From contig JAJLRJ010000010.1 of NCBI GenBank assembly GCA_024195265.1, forward strand, positions 23,329,454 to 23,393,453: 64,000 nt of DNA, given 5' to 3'. Made by a program: the position numbers and the translations under genes. This document shows, in pieces, positions 11,640-24,172 of this stretch. How positions within the stretch are numbered: the stretch's first letter is position 1; every line of letters begins with the position of its first letter. A model generated the notes under the pieces. It ran no database searches and had not been told where the DNA came from. It saw only the letters and a list, made by a program, of their open reading frames with translations. Source of the stretch: Dendrophyllia cribrosa. Its lineage: Eukaryota; Cnidaria; Anthozoa; Scleractinia; Dendrophylliidae.

Positions 11640-12786
11640 GGCTAAACTGACAAATGACAGCAATAACCAGAAGTATACACCTAATTCAAAAAAGGTTGCT
11701 TTGGTCATTGGTAATTGGGCATTGGGAAGCTATTGTTTGGTGGTCCGCAAGCGAAGCATTGCATTGTGTTCCGTATGCCAAATGCCAATTCCCAATAGGC
11801 CATTTCCGAGTTGCCTTTAGCCTCTCTATCAAAGCGAGGCTAGATGCGAAACCTTTCATATGAAAATGAGTTTTGATTCACATGCTCGGGTTGTCGAAAT
11901 TAAACGTCAGTCATTGTCAACAACAACAGTTCTTTTCAGAACTACACTAACCCGGACAATCACAACCGACAGACTATTTTAGAATATCGTTACGCAACGT
12001 ATGAACGTGAATTTGCCCTTATAGGTAACGTTACCAATGCTAGTGTTTTTACTGAAGGAACGTTGTGTGGTCGGAAGAGACATAACAATAGTGTTTAGGT
12101 TACAGGCGCTATTTTTTTGGCTTCTCTGATTTTACTTGTTTCGCGGTGTTTTGGCTAAGGGATGAAACGAGACAATACCCTGGGGAATGTATTTCCCGAA
12201 ATTTTTAGTGGCGGTGCGCGGCGCTCTTCATGAAACCCTTACCATATTACAAACCATATCATTTGGTGCGTTTATATAGCTTAGATAAAGGAGTACCTCG
12301 CCGGAAAAAAAGTTTACGACTGAGGGACATTGAGTGCATATCTATACCCGTATACTACATCTCGTTCACGCTTGCTTATTGAACGAGATAATAAACGAAA
12401 ATTCCAAATATAGTTATGGTTTCACATAACCCGTGAAATAGACAAACAGATATGATTAGACTCCAATTTCATTGTTTTCTTTTGCTTATTTAGCCATAAC
12501 TGTTAAGTTTGGTTCGCGGGTTTTAGAGGGTTTATTGTAAAAGTATTTATTTCATCGCTCTGTGACGCTTAGAATATTTTTAAACGCCCCGGATCAAAAC
12601 ACAATGTGTATTGTAATTCCACAAAGCCGTAAGTCTACCAAGGTTGACTGATTTTATTCAATAATGTGTTGTTTCATTAACAGTGGTATGCTAGACTGAT
12701 CTTGACTCGCAGATGCTAAGTTAGTTCTATTCACAGGTGTAGGTGGTATCTGTAGTTTATTGCATTACCTAAATCTAAAATTTAAC
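11640..12786. other. Upstream region of the transporter gene
   Basis: No gene. At 11690-11815 GGTAATTGGGCATTGGGAAG and its approximate complement form a weak inverted repeat. 11880-11990 has a CAACAACAACAG stretch that looks like a Penelope-like 3' remnant. 12420-12545 resembles 59755-59900 (both start TTTCACATAACCCGTGAAAT), so it is a short dispersed repeat. The 5' end of the transporter transcript is presumably here, but I cannot place a promoter. Confidence 0.4.
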
Positions 12787-15700
12787 ATGGCCGTTTGTCC
12801 AAAGAATGTCAGAGCAAAAGTCAGGAATAATCTGCTTTTAGTCCTGCTGATAAGTGGTGTGATCGTTGGGTTGTTAATCGGAGTGCTGCTAAACCCTACA
12901 ATAAATCGCATATCGAACCCTGAAAAGAGGGCGACAACTGTCATGCTTATGGGCTTCCCAGGCGAGCTTTTGATGAATATGCTACGTATGCTCATACTTC
13001 CCTTGGTAATGGCGAGTCTGATAACTGCAATATCACAACTGAATCCTTCAGAGGCGGGGCGAATCGGGTGCCGAACGATTATTTACTACATGTCGACAAT
13101 GGTGTTGGCTGCGCTGTTGGGTTTGGTCTTGGTTGTAACGATTCAACCTGGAAAACGAGATAAGCCTGGAACACAAGGTACATCAGACGACAAAGTGGAA
13201 TATAGAAACATGGATTCCTTGTTGGATATCGTTAGGTACAATAAGAGTTTATGCAAATTAATTATCTTATTGAAATTTAACCCTTTTATTTCTATTATAG
13301 TAGCCAATTGAATATTTTGATAAAAAATTGCATATCTTACAAGCATTGAAATACAAATGACAGCACAACAGCAAAGCAAAGAGCATTTCTTTCATTGGAA
13401 TGGCGTAAACATGTTCAAATGAATGATAATAATTTCTTACGTATATCTCTACATATTGGAATGAACTTGATCATTCACAGGCAGCGCAAACTCACGATGA
13501 GAACTACCTATACACATACGCTATAGGTAAAGATACACTAGAGACATAGATAGCAAAAGTGAAACGAACAAATGCTGGTGGACGAACAAAAGGAGCTAAT
13601 GAGAGAACTATTGTTTATGTCCACCAGCATGGCGGCGATGACGTAACATGAAAACCACCTATACAGCTGTTTGCAAAACTTCTGAACCTTTCAAAATATA
13701 TCGTAATATCCATATATCTGGTATTGTTTTGAGAGCACTGATCCGGAAACTGTCAGCGAGTTCCATTTTGTTGTAATGTCTAGCACAACAAAAGAATTCT
13801 TCATTTCAGCCAATTAGGCCTCTGGTTGCACATTGATATTAACCGAGTAACACTCAATGCTAGATATATGGATATAAAGATATCTTTTTAGGGGTTGAAA
13901 ATTTTTACAACAGCTGTATTAACATCTCATCGGTAATGTATGGTAATGCGGTATATGCTTTCTAAATGCCAGAAATAGGAAAGAGTAACGTCAAATTCTT
14001 TCCAATCCTTTATTAATTTTTAACAGACAGTAAACAAAACCATAATATATTATTCACACAAAGCGCTTTGCATATTAAAAACATAACTACAACATAAAGA
14101 TAAATTCTCTAGTCATTTCTATGATTGATAGATGTTTAAAAAAGAGGCGTTAAATTCGTTGACCGCTCACCTCACCTTTTATATAGCCTGCAGAGCAAAA
14201 ACTGTTTTTGGGGGGGAGTGCTAAATGTAGTGTTTCGTCGTCATTTTGGTTTTGCAAAACGTCGGTGGCCGGAAAGAGTGAAAGGGGTGGGGAGGGGGTG
14301 GGGAGGGGGCGGGGAAGAGAAAGAACTCCCCCCCCCCCCTCCTTCGCCTTCCAGCCTGACTCCCATACCCTTGGTCTCGTCTTTTAATTCGCCTCAGTCC
14401 GCAGTTTTTGAAACGCAGCGCTCGTTAGCGCCCCTCCCCCCCCCAAATACACCTTCTTTGCAGGCTACCTATTTAACAGTTTTCGCTTTGCTTTCCAGAA
14501 ACTGCTTTCCGCCTAATCTCGTAGAGGCTGCAATCAGGCAGGTAAGTACTTGCTTATGTGCAAACTTACCTTTATTACAGCATGGTTTTCTGTAGGTTAT
14601 GAATGAATTTTTACGAAAATAGGTTTCAAGTTTATTGCTGAATTCATATGCCTTTTCAATTTTTTTAAGACCCAAAAATTAATAAGCCCTCAAACTGATA
14701 TTTCAGCTTGCAAGATATTAAACAACAAACAGAACCGCAAAAATTACTCCATCCATAGTCTCCAAAGACAGAACCGCCTTTTAAGAATGTACACAAGGAA
14801 AGTACTCCCCGGTAATCTGTAATTTGAATGGTCGTTTCAAGATTTCATCAACAGAAAAAAAAAACAACATTAGAACCAACTTTCACAAAATACCTTTTAC
14901 TTTTCTGGTTATTTGTATCATACAGTATAGTTTTTTAGGTGTATGTACATTTCCCCTCTGTGTATGTTATTCTTGTAGCTCAATCTTTTATGGGTGTTAA
15001 TGGGGGGGGGGGGGGGGGGGGGAGGGGGGGGGGGGATGGATCTTTATAATATGATTCAGAGGTGCAATGAACATGTACTGACCTAGAAGGGGACTACGTG
15101 GCATGTTATCTGCACATCTGCCTAATAGGCAAATCTGTAAAAAATAAAATTTAAATAAAAGACTAAGGTTGTGCTCGATACCTTTAATTTCCAGGTCAGA
15201 CTTTCGGGTTTTGTCAACGGTTAGACTGGGGTACAAGGATCGATTCCGAGAGTTAAAAGTGTTAACGCGAGCTGACCTTAGCTTTGTTGCTGTTGTTGTT
15301 TTTCAGAGAAAGACCAAATATGTTTCTGCGCCAGCGAAGTATGACACCTACAACGTCACCGGTCCCAACTTAACACTGGGGCCAAACGAGCAAGTCACCG
15401 GATCCTATCATAACGGCACGGCCAATGTTACCACAATAACCAAAGAGACCTCTCCTGGCTCTGATACAGTTCCTGTGGGTACAAAGTCAGACGAAGGAAT
15501 GAATCTGCTTGGTCTAACTGTGTTCGCTATAGTTTTTGGCGTTGTTATTGGAAAGATGGAGGACAAAGGAAAACCACTTGTTGCGTTCTTCTCTGCGCTG
15601 AACGGTGCTGTAATGATGATGGTCAATATAATCATGTGGTGAGTTTTAAATTAATGTAACTTTTCAGCTAGCCTGAGTGGCACACGCTAGTAAGGGGGAA

Positions 15701-18700
15701 AGAAAGGGGATTTTCGAAAGCGCGCGAAACTTGAGGATCGCGAAGAGCCCCCTCCCCCTCCCAATCCCTTCTTTTTCTTCTCTTTTAATCGTCTTCCACG
15801 CAAGCTATCACTCAGCTAAAGCGGTCGCACCAGCTGTAAGCCTGCTAGTCCGGTAACATAAAGTTATTTGGCAAAAGCCCTGATATAACTTTCTCCCTCT
15901 CCTAAAACTCTCCTCAGCTATAGAGCCACTAATTTTTATTTCACATAAAGTTGTGTTATGACTAGTCCTTATACTAAGGGTAACAGCAAAATAGGTGAAG
16001 TTTTCACTTGCATCATACACCTCAACAACAACAAGTAGCTTTATTTGCGTGACTATAAATCCTTACAGTATTGCAAAGTATTGCAACATAACAAAATGAA
16101 ATTACAATAGTATAATAAAGAAAGGGAAAGTACAATTAAAATACATCAGTCTGGATTGATAATTTGATTATTGCGGAAATCTAAGCATGAAAGAATGAAT
16201 TTCAATAATTGAATATTTACAAAATAATTACGAGAGTTCATTAATTATACAGCATTATAAACAAGAACAAAAAAAGAACTCAACAGTAACTTTCATCTGA
16301 CTGCTCACACTGAAGGATTTCATCAACAGAATCGTGTTAGCAACACTACATACATTTTAACAAACAGCACCGAAGGAAAACAGTTTTCATTAGAATGGTC
16401 ACACTTTAGGATTTCATCAACAGAATCATGTTAGAACCACTTCATACAGTACACAACACCAAAATAAAGCAGTAGTCAGTACCTTTCATTTGAATCGCAT
16501 GTCACACTTAAAGATTCCATCAACAAAATCATGTTAGCAGTAGCAGAAGCTTTTATTTGAGTGCTCACAGTAGAGACACATCGAATTTTAACAGGGATTG
16601 TTCCAAAAGTTAAAACGTAACGATTCTGTGACTCCAAATGTGACTAAGTCACATTTGGTTCGATTGAATCGTTTGGCATGGCGGTAACGATATCGATGAC
16701 AAAAGTGTTTCTCTAGGTATTCACCGATTGGTGTGTGCAGTATGGTTGCTGCCCGGGTAGCAGAAATGGAGGACGTCTGGGTTTCCTTGCAGCAACTTGG
16801 CATGTTGGTTGTCACGGTTTGTGTCGGATTAATAATTCATATGCTCATTGTTCTGCCGATCATATATTTCGCTGTAACAAGGAAGAATCCCTACAAATTT
16901 ATAAAGGGACTGAGCGACGCAATGGTGACAGCATTTGGAATAGCTTCAAGGTAGGTGCAAATGTTTCATCTCGTATATCATGGTTTTAAACATGGCACAA
17001 ATAAAAAAAAGAGCACTATAATTTAGCCACCTTTTCTATTTTAATTCACAACGTTAACGCTAAGGAAAACGTGAGTAAACACAGGGAAACCCATCAAAGT
17101 GGTCCTCCAACAATTAACATGGCGGACGGTAATTAATTCAAGGGTCACGTGAACGCACACACACTAAGTACAAAGTAGATTGTCGTATTACACCTTAGTG
17201 TTTCGGTTTTAAGACACATAATTTATCATAAAAGTTATTTCAGTCAAAAAATAAATCCATTATTCCATGGTTTTAACAGATAATACGTGTGGCTAATTTA
17301 GTCATTGCTCGCCGATTTTTCTCACCCCTGCCGGGCTCGAAAAAAAAACAGTTCACAACTCGTTAAATATCCGCGCTTATTATCTGTTAAACCATCGAAT
17401 AAGGTGTATATATTTGCACTATGTCGAATAATAATAAGCGTTTCTGCATAAAATTTTACACTTTTACATATTAACACGGTTGAACACAGAAAACGTCAAT
17501 TAAAGACGCAATGTGCAAATGTCAGGATTTTAAAGTACCTTTATCGATTTTAGCATACAAACAGTTTGATAATGAATAACAAAATTAATCCTTTTGAAAT
17601 TCTGTCTTTCCTTCTAACGGGATGGTCTGGTTGTAACAAACAGAGATTTGTTCTTTTCTCTTATCTTTATGGAAACGTAGTATACGTAAATGGAGTCTTT
17701 CATGAAAGATCATGAAAAACGACAAGTGATATAAGGTTGATTCGTGAATTAATTGTCTCTAACAATGGTTAAACTGAAGGACGGAATAAATTCCTCATCT
17801 GCTGCGATTTAGGGAAAACCCTGAGTATACCGAGTGTCTTGTGAGATTAACTACAATCTTCATTTATCTTTATTGTGATGGATCAAGTAGTTGTTTGGTC
17901 TGAAATTTATGGTGGAAAGAAATATTTAGACAAACTAGATGAACTTATTTATGGCAGCGAAACTGCAAAGAGGGCCTTGAGAGAACAGGAAGAAGGAATT
18001 TTAGTTGATGGCTAACAGCAGAAGTGCAAATCCAACCAGGAAGACAAAGGTGTTGACAAAAGGGGGAAAAATAATATTTAAAACGTGTTTTAATGTTCAA
18101 AAATGCCGCTTGGTGTCCGCCATAACGAGAGTAAAATCATGATGTCGGGACCGAAACAATTTTCCGTAAGTCCGTAATAGCGGTAGTTTCTTTCAGTAAA
18201 ACGTCACAACTTTTTCTAAAAAAAAAGAATTTACCATCCTCGGAGACCCAGGGGCAGTTTGTGGGTCGAGGGAGAGTAGAAAAGGACGAAAAAACAAAAT
18301 CGGCGGAGAAACGTTTCTCCCTCCTATTTTTTGTCGTCCTTTTCTACTCTACCTCGCACTACTAACTGCCCCTGGGTCTCTGAAGATGGGAATTCACCGT
18401 TTGTCTTAATAGCGTGGTGTCCGCAAGGCGAGAGTTGACTGTATTCTATTTTTTTTCAGTGCTGCAACCCTGCCCACAACAATTCGATGCGTTGAAGATA
18501 ATAATGGGATTGACCCACGCATAAGTCGCTACATGCTTCCGCTGGGAGCCACAGTGAATATGGACGGCTCAGCATTGAACAGACCAGTTGTGATTATATT
18601 CGTGGCCCAGTTAAACGACATTGATTTGAGTCCAGGAAAAATTGTTACAATCTGGTGGGTTATCTCGAGTAATCGCTTCAGTCATAAGAAAAAAACAAAA

Positions 18701-21359
18701 ACAAAAACAAAACAAATAAACAAGCAAACACAAGAAAGAAGAGCTGAAATGTTTCCCAGCTACATGTAGCTTGTCTATGGGACACGGGTTGAGGGTACAA
18801 AATTGATTATTAGAAATAATTCAGCATACCACGAGCATACCACGAGTACAGAAGAAAGACAAAGGCCACTTCATTTGTATGTGACATACTTCCCGCTTAC
18901 TGTTGGAACAGTAAAGGCCCGTTTACACAGGCGATTTTTTGTGCAATTTTTGTCGCACTTGTCGATGCAGTTTTTGTCGCACGCAAGTTGCATCTTCAAA
19001 TCGCATGTGTAAACGGGCGGCGATTTCAGTGTGATTTGTCGCCGGCGATGTCGCAGAGGTTTCGAACATGTTTGAAACCTGATGCAACTTGACGGCGATG
19101 TTTGGGAAATCGCATCAAATATCGCACCCGAATCGCACTAAAATCGCCGCCCGTTTACACTTGCGACAAAATTTGCATTGGAGAGCGCGACAAAAATCGC
19201 ATCAAAAATCGCATGTGTAAACGGGCCTTAATGCAGATGGCATCATTTGCGACTGTAAGAGAAATGGCCAAGCCAACAACACGAGTCTCCCTGGGAATGT
19301 AGTACAATTGTAGGGGTATCCGACCGGGCATGGGTGAAGGTCACGACTTTCGTCGGTCCTTTTTGTAACAAGCTGAATACAGCTGTTTACTTATCTTGTG
19401 ACCGAGGACCACAGTTACAACCTTTCTCTTCAAAAAGGTTATTAATTATGTCATTAATGTTATTTGAAATCCACAGTATTATGTCTGTGCTGATAGCGTT
19501 TGGCGCAGCTGGCATTCCCGGATCTGCCATGACTACAATCATTGTGCTACAGTCTGTCGGTCTACCGCTGCATGACATGGGGCTCATCCTTGCTGTCGAT
19601 TGGCTCACGTAAGCGGCCGTGTTTAAACATTTTTTTTGCTACTTACAATTAGTTTTGCGTGTTCCATTTGTTTCAACTTTAGACTGTAGTTTAAAAGCAT
19701 TTAATGGAGTTCTAAATCCGCCTAATAGCAGGTCAGTTAAAGTACTAGATAATTGAGTTTAAGTTGCGATCGGTGCTATATGCTATCTTGATGTTGGTTA
19801 TAGCAAAAGGCGTTTAAATGTTCGGGTTGGCAAGATTAAAATAGGTTTAGACAGAAATTGTGTTAGAAGCGTCTAAACGTCGTTTTAAAATTGGTTCTGT
19901 ATCACTTAAAGTTTATACAATACGAATCGATAAAAAGGTGTGCTTTGCTGGTTTCAGTATCGACTCATCGTTTCACAGAAAAGATTGCAGAATGTTGTGG
20001 TTTTGAATATATATTGGTAAAAATTTGTAGCTTATTAGTTTGGTGAAAATTATCGCCATAGTATTAAATTAGTAATCCTTAATTGTCTATTCTCTATTTT
20101 CGAATTGCCCATAATACACTTTGTTTGCCCCCCAAATTTTGCATAAACTATTGTTTGTAAATGCTCTTGAGAGGACTGCATATTCCCAAGAGCATTTCAA
20201 AACAATTGTTTATGCAAAATTTGGGGGGCAAACAAAGTGTATCATGGGCAATTCGAAAATAGAGAAGGAAGAGCTATTTCGGGGACGATTATATATCCGG
20301 CCATTTTGGGTATATAAAAATTAAGACGGGGAGGGGGCTCGAATTGTGGGGGGGGGGGGGGGGGGGAGGAGAAGTAAAAGTAAAAAATGATGTTCGCTGC
20401 AACTTTAATTGGGTAAAAATGCGCTTGGTTTTCGAAACTCATGATCATGGGGTGTTCAGTTTCAAAATATCCGCAGTTGTAGCTGTCTTACATGGGTAGA
20501 CCTTTTTCTTTGAGAGAAGGCGCAGAGATGAAGATCTGTTGAAAAAGTGGTCAAAACTAGAGCTGGTCACTTACAAGAACTAATTCTAGTAAGTGACCAC
20601 TTACTAAAAAGACGAATGCCATGGGATAAAATGAAGCGGTTTTCCAGTCATTTTTCAACTTCTTTCAACCAACCGTCTAACAAAGAAAAAGCCCAGTGTA
20701 TAAACCTCGAAGGTGGTCGCGGTCACCTACCGAAGCTTTTAATTACAACGTGTTGTGGAGGCGCGGTGGTCTAGTGGTTAGCGCGTCGGACTTTCAACCG
20801 GAAGGTCGGTGGTTCCAGCCTGGTCTTTGCCGCCGTGTTCTTTCCTTAGACAATAAATTTTGCTCCTCGTTGTCTCTCTCCACCTAGGTGTATAAATGAG
20901 CCCGGCGATATAATGTTGGGGGTAACCTTGCGATCGACTATCATCCCATCCAGGAATAGTAATAACACTCTTAGTCGCTTCATGCTAAAGAAAACGCGTT
21001 AAGCTCAGCTGGTTGTTGTGAGTCACAAGGCTTGTGAAGACTTACCTACCTACAACTGAGAAAGTAAATAGGGTTTCTTGCGGTTGTTTGTTGACGGTTG
21101 CTGGTCGCTTACAAGGGAGTTTGCAAGAAGGTCTTCTATTGTATTTGTAATCGGCTATTTAATACCTCACAGGGACCGTTTTATTACAATTGTCAACATC
21201 GCTGGGGACGCCTTGGGAACGGGAATTGTCGAACATCTGTCCCGTCACGAGATGAATGAAATTCCAGAGGAAAACAACAACCCACAGGACAAGTGCCTTG
21301 CTGAGAAGCATCTGAACAGTGACGAGCCTGACACTCATTTGATGTCATCTGGAGTTTAA
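12787..21359 (+). CDS. SLC1-family amino-acid transporter (EAAT/ASCT-like), seven exons
   Basis: Exons 12787-13235, 14499-14541, 15307-15638, 16717-16950, 18460-18654, 19477-19608 and 21173-21359 all have GT-AG borders and matching phases, giving 523 codons. The protein follows the SLC1 order: TM1 ([17 protein letters not shown]), TM2 ([14 protein letters not shown]), an N-glycosylation-rich loop in exon 3 (NVT, NLT, NGT), HP1 ([10 protein letters not shown], ~351-360), TM7 NMDG (386-389), HP2 ([12 protein letters not shown]) and TM8 ([20 protein letters not shown]). SLC1 proteins are plasma-membrane, sodium-coupled amino-acid carriers. Two key sites differ. The Arg that binds the acidic side chain in EAATs (EAAT3 R447) is Ile466 here, although the preceding Asp463 is kept; and the usual TALYE after NMDG is SALNR. 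Glutamate transport is therefore doubtful, and neutral substrates are possible. The start is the first in-frame ATG; a 5' UTR exon was not found. Confidence 0.93.
13661..13920. mobile_element. MITE-like inverted repeat in transporter intron 1
   Basis: The left arm, ATACAGCTGTTTGCAAAACT...ATATCCATATATC, pairs imperfectly with the right arm GATATATGGATAT...ACAACAGCTGTAT across ~140 bp. There is no coding potential. A smaller hairpin with TGCTGGTGGAC arms lies just upstream at 13572-13630. Confidence 0.6.
15002..15035. repeat. Poly-G run in transporter intron 2
   Basis: A 34-base run of G with a single A interruption. It is one of more than ten such runs in the window. No terminal inverted repeats were recognised around this one. 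Confidence 0.9.
16290..16560 (-). repeat. Degenerate tandem repeat, GATTTCATCAACAGA family
   Basis: Three loosely similar units, each with ACTTTCAT...CACACT...GATTTCATCAACAGAATC, occur in intron 3 of the transporter. The same units, complemented, occur at 45080-45285 and 49383-49490, with scraps at 14830-14885 and 40700-40755. This is a dispersed family; no coding sequence. Confidence 0.6.
18230..18390. mobile_element. Foldback MITE in transporter intron 4
   Basis: The arms CCATCCTCGGAGACCCAGGG and CCTGGGTCTCTGAAGATGG, together with AGAGTAGAAAAGGACGA and TCGTCCTTTTCTACTCT, pair around a centre near 18312. It is non-coding. Confidence 0.75.
18915..19228. mobile_element. PIF/Harbinger-like MITE with TAA target duplication
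   Basis: The termini are inverted: AGGCCCGTTTACAC on the left and GTGTAAACGGGCCT on the right, flanked by TAA at 18912-18914 and 19229-19231. The interior is full of GCGATTT / AAATCGC motifs in both orientations. It lies in intron 5 of the transporter and is non-autonomous. The superfamily is inferred only from the 3-bp target duplication. Confidence 0.8.
20091..20268. mobile_element. Palindromic MITE in transporter intron 6
   Basis: The arms CTCTATTTTCGAATTGCCCA and TGGGCAATTCGAAAATAGAG begin an inverted repeat that continues through CACTTTGTTTGCCCCCCAAA. The loop is only ~50 bases. No ORF. Confidence 0.8.
20755..21055 (+). mobile_element. tRNA-derived SINE in transporter intron 6
   Basis: The head has a polymerase III A-box-like TGGTCTAGTGGTTAGCGC and B-box-like GGTGGTTCCAGCC at tRNA spacing. 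A non-tRNA body with GGGGGTAACCTTGCGATCGA follows; a similar scrap (AATAACCTTGCGATCAAG) lies at 39160-39180. It is a retroposed element and not a functional tRNA: the cloverleaf is not clean and the unit continues well beyond tRNA length. Confidence 0.75.
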
Positions 21360-21539
21360 ATGGGATGTGTTTCAAATAGTGGAACTCCAGTAGTATTTGT
21401 CAACCTCAAATTTAATGGGGTAATGTCACAGGAATTTTGCTGTTTTGCGGCTCAGTAGTAGGCGAAGTTTTGTTTACAATTACTGCTCATTAGCATAATA
21501 ACAATAATATTAATAATAATTGGAATATTAAGACAGGCC

Positions 21540-24030
21540 GGGTAACCAGCATATGAGAAGTAGATAGTGACGAGATTTAAGTCCCGCGAATGGATTCCCT
21601 ATGGATTCCGTGGATTCCCCTGTTTAATAAATGAATATTAATAAACGGATTTCCTTTCATGGCGTCAACTGCCTATACCTTTTGTGTTATTCTGCATACT
21701 AAATTGGATCTCCACGTCCTTTTTCAAAACAATAGGCCAGTCTTAACATGCCCGCATTATACCAACTCACTTCAAAACAGAACACAACACACAGATATCC
21801 TTTACAAACATATTTACTAAGATGAAAACAATATGCCTTGACCAGAATGACTTTTTTTTCACCAACGTCGATGCTTTTCAAGCCGCCTAATTATCGATAA
21901 GTGGTCCTATATGGCCCGGGGGCGGGGGGCGGGGGGCGGGGGGCGGGGGGGGGGGGGTACTCCCTATAATGGGCTATACGGGGATGCTCCGCCCGAAAGG
22001 GGTACCTTTTTGAGGCTGGAGGTATATGAAAGGGTCGGGATTTCACGAGTTGAAGTATGTGAAAGGGTAGGGATTTCACGAAGAATAGGAAATGGTAGCG
22101 AAAACACGAGTTGAAGCATAAAAAAGGTAGGGAAAACTGCAATTTAAGTATTATAAAAAGCGCCTTTCAAAATATATCAAACAGACGCACGCAAAGGCTA
22201 TATGAAAGGGGCACCATTTTCAACGAAAGGTATATGAAAGGGGTACCATGTTCAATGAAAGGTATATGAAAGGGGTACCTTTTCTGTCAAAAACAGTATA
22301 TGAAAGGGTAAGGGTTTGGACCTCGGGGCGGAGCATCCCCGTACAAAACTTTGTTGAGTAACCTCCCCCGGGCTATATGGCTTTTGCTAGATTAGCTGAG
22401 CTTGTAGCACAAGAACTCGAGGTAAATTGCGACTGATATTTCGCTCGATCTGACTTCTCTTTCTAATTTTTTTGTCATAACTATTCCCACTGAGAAAACA
22501 AACGCGCGATCGAAACGCTTTCAAGTTCTTTCTTTATATTACAGTATTTTAGAACAAGACAACAAACACGCGATTTTTCGTTTTAACCTTAAACATTTCC
22601 TGAGAACTGAAATGATCCATTCTCTCTTTTGATCGCATTTTATTCTCTTTTTACAGGCGTCAAGCAACGACCCTTCGACAGCGAACAGATAAGATTAAAA
22701 CGAAAAATCGCGTCTTTGTTGTCTTGCTCTTAAATAGTAATGTAAGGAAAGAACTTAAAAGCATTTCGCTCGCACATTTTTTTTTCTCAGTGGGAATAGT
22801 TATGACAAGAAAGTTTAGAAAGAGAAGTAAGATCGAGCAAAATATCAGTCGCAACTTACCTCGAGTTCTTGTGCTAAAAGCTCAGCTAATCTAGCAAAAG
22901 CCATATAGGACCACTCATCAGGAATTAGGCATGACTCCACGAAAAAGTTCCAGTCGCGGACAGACAAACAAGCGTTCAAGGCGGCTTAAAAAGTACCGAC
23001 GTTGGTGAAAAAAGCCATTCTGGTCAAGGCAAATTGTTTTGGGTTGTGTTTTCACTAGGCCGATTTACTAGCTGAACATTCTTTCTAGGCGTTTGTTTAC
23101 AGACCGACATTTATTAGTTAAACGTGACATCTGTTTTCACTGTGAAATTTAACCCGGAATTTAAGCCGCTAACTCAGAAGATTCCAATTACAAAAGCGCG
23201 CAACTTTCAAAAATGGTAGGAGATGAAGCGTTTTTAATGACTTCTCTTCTATTGATTCTCGCTATATTTATGCGAAGGAGAAGGGGTTTCTTAGAGAGGA
23301 TGCCGTCAATGTCGGCGGGTGCTTGTAGAGGGAGATGCATGTAGCATAAATTGCAGTGGAACTACTGATGATGGGCAGTACTTGAATGAGGTAACTGGTT
23401 CTGCACGCCGGCGCCGTGAAATAGATGGGAGGCCGGAGGAATTGTAAATCGCAAGAAATGGGAAGGATTGTTGAACTCTTCTGCCATGTTAAAAGTTCTG
23501 TGTCGCAATCTGAACCACTGAACCACGAAGCGAGCGTCTGGCAAATAATATTATTTGGCAGGCGTCTGTCACTACGCGCAATGCGATTGGCTGCGGTATT
23601 TATCAGGACAAGTTATACCATCTCGCGAGGTAGTATAACTCTGCATGAATTTCCGGTCATAAAGGCGAGATAATCCATTGTTTCGCCTTGTGAAAACAGT
23701 CTGCATTTTTAACTCGCTAAACACAAAACGAAGTGTGTTCACTGTAGTTCCGGACTTTTCTGGCTTTATCTAGTTAAAATTGTCCTAGTGAAAACACAGC
23801 CTTGATCTTAGTAAATATGTTTGTAAAGGATATCTGTGTGTTGTGTTCTGTTTTTGTAGACCGGCCAATTGTTTTGAATAGGACGCGGAAATCCAAATTA
23901 GTATGCAGCGTAACACAAAAGGTATAGGTAGTTGACGTCATGAAAAGGAAATCCGTTTATTAATATTCATTTATTAAACAGCGGAATCCACGGATTTAAA
24001 TCTAATCACTATCTACTACTCATATGCGCC
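21540..24030. mobile_element. ~2.5-kb nested foldback
   Basis: The outer arms pair: AGTAGATAGTGACGAGATTTAA...AATGAATATTAATAAACGGA (21560-21650) with the complementary stretch at 23955-24025, and GATATCCTTTACAAACATAT (21795-21815) with 23815-23835. Inside, 22376-22910 is a second palindrome centred near 22640, with both ends at CATATAGGACCACT / AGTGGTCCTATATGG. A CCCGGG-ended element (21915-22372) has inserted in the left part. The unpaired 23060-23800 stretch shows no clear gene. The whole is best read as a foldback transposon with nested insertions. Confidence 0.6.
21915..22372. mobile_element. CCCGGG-ended MITE with 8-bp target duplication
   Basis: The element starts CCCGGGGGCGGGG and ends CCTCCCCCGGG, flanked by CTATATGG on both sides (21907-21914 and 22373-22380). 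A subterminal inverted pair, GGGGATGCTCCGCCC / GGGCGGAGCATCCCC, and repeated TATATGAAAGGGGTACC units fill the interior. Eight-base duplications suggest hAT-type mobilisation (inference). Confidence 0.85.
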
Positions 24031-24172
24031 TCATCCTCTTATCGAGGTACAAAAAAAAAATATATATTGAATATTGAATATTAGCTTTCTCTGGAAATTT
24101 AAACCCAATATCATAGCAGATAATCTTTGTGCAATGCTGTTTTAAAAATTCGAAATTTTACAAAGAATGTAT

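Noticed and set aside
14218..14595. 125-aa ORF as an exon of the transporter
   Set aside because: Only 14499-14541 fits the family ([15 protein letters not shown]); the upstream part is G/C-run low-complexity sequence.
18460..18460. Arg in the HP1 serine motif of the transporter (ASRS)
   Set aside because: That residue appears only when reading through the intron; splicing at 16950/18460 restores AGT, giving ASSAATLP.
20760..20835. Possible functional tRNA gene
   Set aside because: A- and B-box-like sequences are present, but the arms do not pair cleanly and the unit continues ~220 bases into a SINE body.
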